Positions 59,236-64,000 of a stretch of DNA of 64,000 nt are shown here, piece by piece (the first letter of the stretch is position 1; every line of letters begins with the position of its first letter). Below the pieces are notes generated by a model. It searched no databases, had not been told where the DNA came from, and was given only the letters and a program-made list of their open reading frames with translations. Origin of the DNA: Apodospora peruviana (lineage: Eukaryota; Ascomycota; Sordariomycetes; Sordariales; Lasiosphaeriaceae); NCBI GenBank assembly GCA_033439685.1, contig JAUEDM010000001.1, positions 1,178,001 through 1,242,000 on the forward strand, given 5' to 3'. The position numbers and the translations under genes were made by a program.

Positions 59236-60336
59236 ATGAAACTCTCTGCAATCAACACTAACAACACCAACAACACAACCACCACGCCGCCTCCATCGTC
59301 TCCCTATTGTCCGACAGTCGTCTTCCGGCGGCCGATGGATCCGGCCCCGGCCCCGCTGGTGTACATCAACGGCCGGCCGGGCGTCGGCAAGCAGGCCGTC
59401 GCCGAGTGTTTGGTCTTGCTCCTGGGGCAGGACAAGAGCCTGCTGGTGGATATCCGCGGCGTCGGGATGGATGATGACGAGCGTCACGACGACGACGACG
59501 ACGACAATAAGCAGCAGCAAAAGCAGACTTGGCTAATAACACCGGAACATCCGGCGTATCATTACGACCACCACCCAAGCAGTCACGCTCGCCAACGGAG
59601 TCACACTTATTCCTCATCGTCTTCGTCTTCTCGGCCGCGTGCGGCCAGTCCCATGCCGCCATGCAGCCAACGCAAACTTGCCCGACTGCTGGACCAACCG
59701 GCCAACGCGTCCCGCATCGCCATCCTAACGTCGTACGCACCCGACACGCCGGGGGGCCGGTCAGCGGTCCGCACTTTCGCTGCCGCTGCCGCCCAGGCCG
59801 GTCGCCTCTTCATCCCGATCGCGCTGACCTGCGAGCCGGCCGAACACTCACGGCGCGCGCAGAGCCTCCAGCGCCAGTGTAGCCACAAGACCAAGACGCT
59901 GGCTGGACAGCGGAGGGCGTCCGTGTCGCCCACTCCATCAGATGTGTCATCATGCTCAAGCAACAATGGCAATAGTGGTGGTGGAAACAGTAAAGGGGGT
60001 GGTGGTGGTAGTGGGAATGGCAGACAAAAATCACTCGTCCTCGCTCCGGCAGCAGCAGGAATAAGGGTTGGTGATATTAGTGGCAGGGCCAGTGGTAGTG
60101 GCCGGATGGGAGGAAAGAAGACGAACGGGAACGATGGCTGCTACAGCTACGAAATGACAGTGGACATTACGAGAGCGTCGGCATTCGAGACGGCCCTACA
60201 GATTGTCGAGTCGGTAAAGGCGCTGGTGGCGGAGAGAGATGCCGAGTTGCTGTCGTGCAGTAATTCTGCTGTCACCACACCGGTTGACAGTACGTCCCCT
60301 AATTGGAAGCAGTTCAAGCAGTTGGGCGGGCTGTGA
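59236..60336 (+). CDS. Degenerate P-loop protein with low-complexity inserts
   Basis: A single frame of 366 codons from the first ATG at 59236; an ATG at 59335 would start just before the conserved part. The core LVYINGRPGVGKQAVAECL resembles fungal P-loop proteins of the type that begin with an INGxPGxGK loop. Later blocks also fit that family: HPAYH, FAAAAAQAGRLFIPIALTCE followed by an Arg pair, and a final YEMTVDITRASAFETALQI. The Walker A Lys is kept but the Ser/Thr after it is replaced by Gln. Simple-sequence inserts interrupt the fold: an acidic run with polyQ (about 85-97), a Ser run (about 125-135) and a Gly/Asn/Ser-rich stretch (about 250-275). No catalytic role can be stated; loss of nucleotide binding is possible. 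It may be a fast-evolving paralogue. Confidence 0.72.
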   Translation: MKLSAINTNNTNNTTTTPPPSSPYCPTVVFRRPMDPAPAPLVYINGRPGVGKQAVAECLVLLLGQDKSLLVDIRGVGMDDDERHDDDDDDNKQQQKQTWLITPEHPAYHYDHHPSSHARQRSHTYSSSSSSSRPRAASPMPPCSQRKLARLLDQPANASRIAILTSYAPDTPGGRSAVRTFAAAAAQAGRLFIPIALTCEPAEHSRRAQSLQRQCSHKTKTLAGQRRASVSPTPSDVSSCSSNNGNSGGGNSKGGGGGSGNGRQKSLVLAPAAAGIRVGDISGRASGSGRMGGKKTNGNDGCYSYEMTVDITRASAFETALQIVESVKALVAERDAELLSCSNSAVTTPVDSTSPNWKQFKQLGGL

Positions 60337-63300
60337 TCTTGTTCTTTCTCGAATTGTTTTCTTGGCAAGCGGTTGCTGGTACCTTACTTTGATTTTGTTT
60401 CAGATTGCTTGAAAGCGGTGGTCATGGTCGTGGCACCTGGTTCTGCTGCCAAAGTTGGTGATGATCCCCCCCTTTTCTTCTTCTATACCTTCCTTCCTCC
60501 CAGCCCTGAGGTGAAACGCGCGGTGGAGTACCCATTTTTCTCCTTTCATGATATGGGCACTGGTGGCTACCTAGGTACTTATTGTCACTTGACACAGGGT
60601 GGTTTGATGGAGAGCAGTGGCAGCTCGTTCTGCTGGTCGGCGCTTTAGCTTTTACTCTTCTACCTTCCTTGTCAACATGCGACAAGCTGGTTGGTTCCCT
60701 GGCGCTTTCTCTATAACCAGGTTTTTCTCTTTCTATTCTTCACACCATTTTGCTGGTTCAAGCTTGATGATACACCTCTCTGCTATTCCCGGGTGGCCCT
60801 CCGCGCATGTTCAGACTGGCTTCTCATACCAAAGTTCTCTTCGATGTTCTCATTTACTTGCATGCCACTTTCTCATTATCACACTCAGGAAAACAACGTC
60901 TAACAAAGAGGGCAACCGAAGTTTGATTGGATCAGGCTGTGGCTCTTGATGACATCTTGTATCTATGAAAAACATGATTTAAAAGCTCTACCCTTCTGGT
61001 CGGTGTGTCCGATCACGACTCACTATGTATACCGTGCACCGGCAGTCTAAATTGCCTCTTAGTATAGCTTCGGTATCTTCCAAAAAATGCTTGTGCCGCC
61101 AGCTATTATTTCCGCGCCGACCCCTGCTTGCTCACCCCTTGAAATAAATATTTTCGACGCTGCCGCTGGTGCCGCCTTTGCCGCTGTTACCAGCCTGATG
61201 TCAAAACGACCTTAGGCAGCCCCGCCGCTTAGCTCACCCTAGGCGTATGTTTCTCATATAGAATAAAAATGAGAGATATTAGGGTGTATAGTCAAGCGAG
61301 GAGGTGTTGGGCTCTGGTCTACCTCTTTCCGGCTCTTTTGCCCGTGGGGGTACAGTCATTTAGAGGACCTATTCGATCTGTTTGGCCATCCCTATCTAGA
61401 CCTTGCGCGCCCGTCAGTCAACGACAGATAATTGCCGAGAGTGCTCTTTTATGAGAACTGACAAAGGTGCATGTAGGGTAAATGTACCAGTACAAATCTC
61501 AAACTGTTGGAACCAAAGGGGAAATAAAGCAGGGTGGTATGAATAGGAGCGACGGCAGTAGGTCGTCATGTTGTACCCCCTTGGCAAACATCACCAAGAC
61601 TTGGTGAGCAGAGACGATTTTACACGAGTCAATAGGTTAGGCCTAGCCTTGTCGCCTATATGAATTGATCTACGCACCTAGTGATACGTGTAAAACGAGA
61701 CCTTGAAATAGCGCCTGATTTGACAAGGCTGGATAAGGCAAAGAGAAAATAGTTGATTATACAACTGAAAATGACACCCTCATTTGGTTAGTTGCCACAT
61801 TAGCAGACTCTACACGTAAATAAGAGGCTGTAGATTGTCTCATCGATGCCATGAGAAGCAGTTGGGGGGTTCGGGAGAGCCTCGAGAACGGTCAAGGCTA
61901 CCATCACTCGCTGGTCCCATCGTGAATCCTCAGCTAGCTCACCTTTCTCTCTAATCTAGCTTCACACTGATCACTGATTGGTCTCTGTTGGTTAAGCAGA
62001 TTTGTCCTTCGCAGGTTCACCTGTACCAACTATCATTCATCTGTCTGAATGCCCCCTTTTACTTCACCCACGTGTGCCAGCCATCCTTTCTTTCCGTGCC
62101 GCTTCGAGGATAAGACTGCGATGCAGACGGGGTAGTAAATCTGTAAGTATACAAGACTGTTAGGTTGTTGATATCACTATTTGAAATCTTGAATACTTCG
62201 TCTCGTCCACCTACCCCCGGCAGCACAGGTTCAATGAGACAAAGTCTGGTATGGGGCTGGCCTCTCCTACGGTCACACCACAATCAGGCTCAGATGGAAA
62301 ATAATCAATCATGTCGTTTTTGTTTTCTGTTATGACCGAGGTGGTCATTGGGCTCAGATCGCGTGAACATAGTTTGATATCTAAGAGGATCTGATTTGAG
62401 TCCTGAGTTTCGTTGGCCAATTCAAGAAAATATCCCGTTATTTAAATATTTAATCTACTCCGATTTCTCAACTATCAAGAATACCGCCTGGTCTTTCTCA
62501 GACAACCATTGCCCAGCGACCTTGTCACAGTCAAACAATGTCCATCTACGACCTTCCGTATCTCGCGTCAACCCAAACACTTCAACTAAGCGGGCCATTC
62601 AATTCCACCTTATCCTTCATCGTGATTCCTCCAACTCAAAATTTCATTCCTTCTGGTTCGTTCCCGTCCTGTTTGAACTTTATCAATCACTGCCTCACCT
62701 ATTTCATCGGCTCAATCTAGGTACCTCCCCAAGGCATTAAGAGACAAGTTGGAAATTTGGTTGGGTACTCACACACGCACACACATAACAACCAGTGCTG
62801 GCCTCGCCTGTCATCATCACGGTCTTATCTCGAACAGTCCGTTACTGCATCGTCTGCATACTACCTCCCCAGATACATCCCTCCTATCTTTGACGGAGCA
62901 GAGGTCAGGGCCAAATATTCCCCAACGGGTTTATCTCGGCCCAACCTGCCTCCCCATTGATCCCCATTGATCCCCATTGATCCCCATTCCCATCTTCATA
63001 ACTGCTCTAGAAGACAGGGATAGTCAGCCCGCCCTGCCTCCAAGTTTGAAACTTACCACTGAGCCCGTCTGTTGATAAGGAAAGACCAAGAATACACCAC
63101 GGGAAAGAAATGTTGATCAGTAGATACAATACCAAAACAGAGCCCCCAACACAAAGGAGAAGAAAAGAAGCAATTTCCCACCTGTCAGTCTCTCTCTCAA
63201 TCCATCACGTACATATTGCATAGTACGCACGAACACAGAGGAACCACGTAACCCTGTACGTCTCCCGTCTACATAATTACAAAATGTACATACATAAATT

Positions 63301-64000
63301 CTAGTTCCAAAGAAACTCTTCCGTCTTCGTATACGCTACTGCGAGATGATAATTATTGCGCGAGGGGAGCAAGCAAAACTAGTCTTGAATGATATGCAAG
63401 TGATAGGTACCTTACTCTAGCTCGGACTTGTTCTTAGAAAAAAAATTCCTTCAAGAAAAGAAAGAAGAGACGAGGGAAGAAACCCGCAACGTCAACGCAC
63501 AACCCCAGTAATGTTCCAGATAATACAGCAAGCAACAGGATCCAAGGCCTCTCGCAACCTGATCTACTCCATTCACCTGCCTACTGTACATAAACTGTTA
63601 AGGTACTTTGATAATTAGTATTGCTGTTGACAAACAACTCTCAGTTGCTTACTATGTCTTATGATTACGGGTAGACTAAATCACCCAATCACCTCACTGT
63701 ATTACGGAGAAGTCAATTACCTCAACACAAGGAATCTTTACCTTCCTTACTAGCTAGGTAGATGGAAAGAAAGAAAAGAGAGCAAAGATCCCGAGAACGC
63801 CGAACAGAAAAGGAACATATCATCACCGACTTACAAAACGGGATGCTTGGTGCAACCACCCATCCACCTCCCCTCTCTCCACGCAACCACACCCTTGTCC
63901 CCCTCGCGCATTTGCTGCATACCAAGGGTAAATTATTACATTAGTTTACTCTGGATATGTAGCTGCGGGTACACGACTCAATGGAACCATCCCATCTCTT
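60337..64000. other. 3.7 kb terminal region without a supported gene
   Basis: The first part is the 3' flank of the P-loop gene. No frame over 115 codons begins with a supported ATG. A short frame at 62538-62720 starts with ATG but has no family features. A 10-bp tandem repeat lies at 62951-62988. The last kilobase is AT-rich with few open frames and could be a leader or promoter of a gene beyond the window. Confidence 0.55.
62951..62988. repeat. 10-bp tandem repeat with GATCC in each junction
   Basis: The unit TCCCCATTGA occurs three times in a row, followed by a fourth unit TCCCCATT ending differently. GATCC therefore recurs at 62959, 62969 and 62979 with a 10-base period, about one helical turn. 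Confidence 0.9.

Noticed and set aside
62538..62960. Possible two- or three-exon small gene starting MSIYDLPYLAS
   Set aside because: A GTTCGT donor and several AG sites allow joins, but no join gives a recognisable or conserved-looking product.
1..64000. tRNA and 5S rRNA genes
   Set aside because: Box-B-like GGTTCGAATC or GGGTTCGAGTCC strings occur at 27490 and 47030, but the flanking bases do not form a T-stem or an acceptor stem, and no box A sits at the right distance.
1..64000. Transposon relics, RIP blocks, CRISPR arrays or a secondary-metabolite cluster
   Set aside because: No transposase, reverse transcriptase, terminal repeats, strongly AT-biased block, spaced repeat array, or PKS, NRPS or P450 genes were seen.

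Overview
The window is nuclear DNA of a filamentous ascomycete (Pezizomycotina, probably Sordariomycetes and most likely Sordariales). The reasons are the short GT-AG introns (49 to 183 nt, mostly 55 to 95) with CTAAC/CTGAC branch sites, the fungal gene set, and the content: a white collar 2 photoreceptor partner, a KfsA-type Kin4 kinase with its filamentous-fungal activation-loop insert, a Clr5-domain protein and a DUF7721 protein. I rebuilt 17 protein-coding genes. Exon joins were chosen by reading frame, splice signals and family conservation. I had no database or transcript data.

Layout. Bases 1-7213 carry no gene I can support, only a possible decayed coding remnant at 561-1123. Then come an orphan F-box-like protein (7214-9932, +), mitochondrial lysyl-tRNA synthetase (11014-12885, -), TIM10 (13565-13919, +), an STB6-like Sin3-binding protein (14539-17361, -), the GID E3 ligase subunit GID2/RMD5 (18214-19676, +), a UPF0658 Golgi membrane protein (21232-22459, -), PP4 regulatory subunit R2 (25084-27136, +), RAD50 (27851-31789, -), wc-2 (33501-35084, +), a DUF7721 protein (36869-37889, +), D-lactate dehydrogenase DLD1 (38141-40320, -), a Clr5-domain protein (40816-43039, -), an amidase (43635-45721, -), a Kin4-type kinase (47137-50824, -), GWT1 (54551-56103, -), a disordered protein with a partial BTB-like tail (57209-58434, +) and a degenerate P-loop protein (59236-60336, +). 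The last 3.7 kb look non-coding.

The genes are mostly unrelated housekeeping and regulatory loci, as is normal for a fungal chromosome arm. There is no biosynthetic cluster, transposon, CRISPR array, tRNA or rRNA that I can support. Functional links between neighbours are weak. RAD50 and the PP4 regulatory subunit, both DNA-damage factors, are convergent neighbours. Two mitochondrial genes (LysRS and TIM10) share a divergent intergenic region.

I did not find a convincing new biological system. The items most worth a second look are: coding-like reading frames directly behind, and in frame with, GID2; two peptidoglycan-binding-like repeats inside the STB6-like protein; an intron that cuts the WC-2 zinc finger and whose retention stays open; an upstream in-frame ATG of wc-2; a P-loop protein that has lost its Walker A Ser/Thr; and several small tandem repeats.
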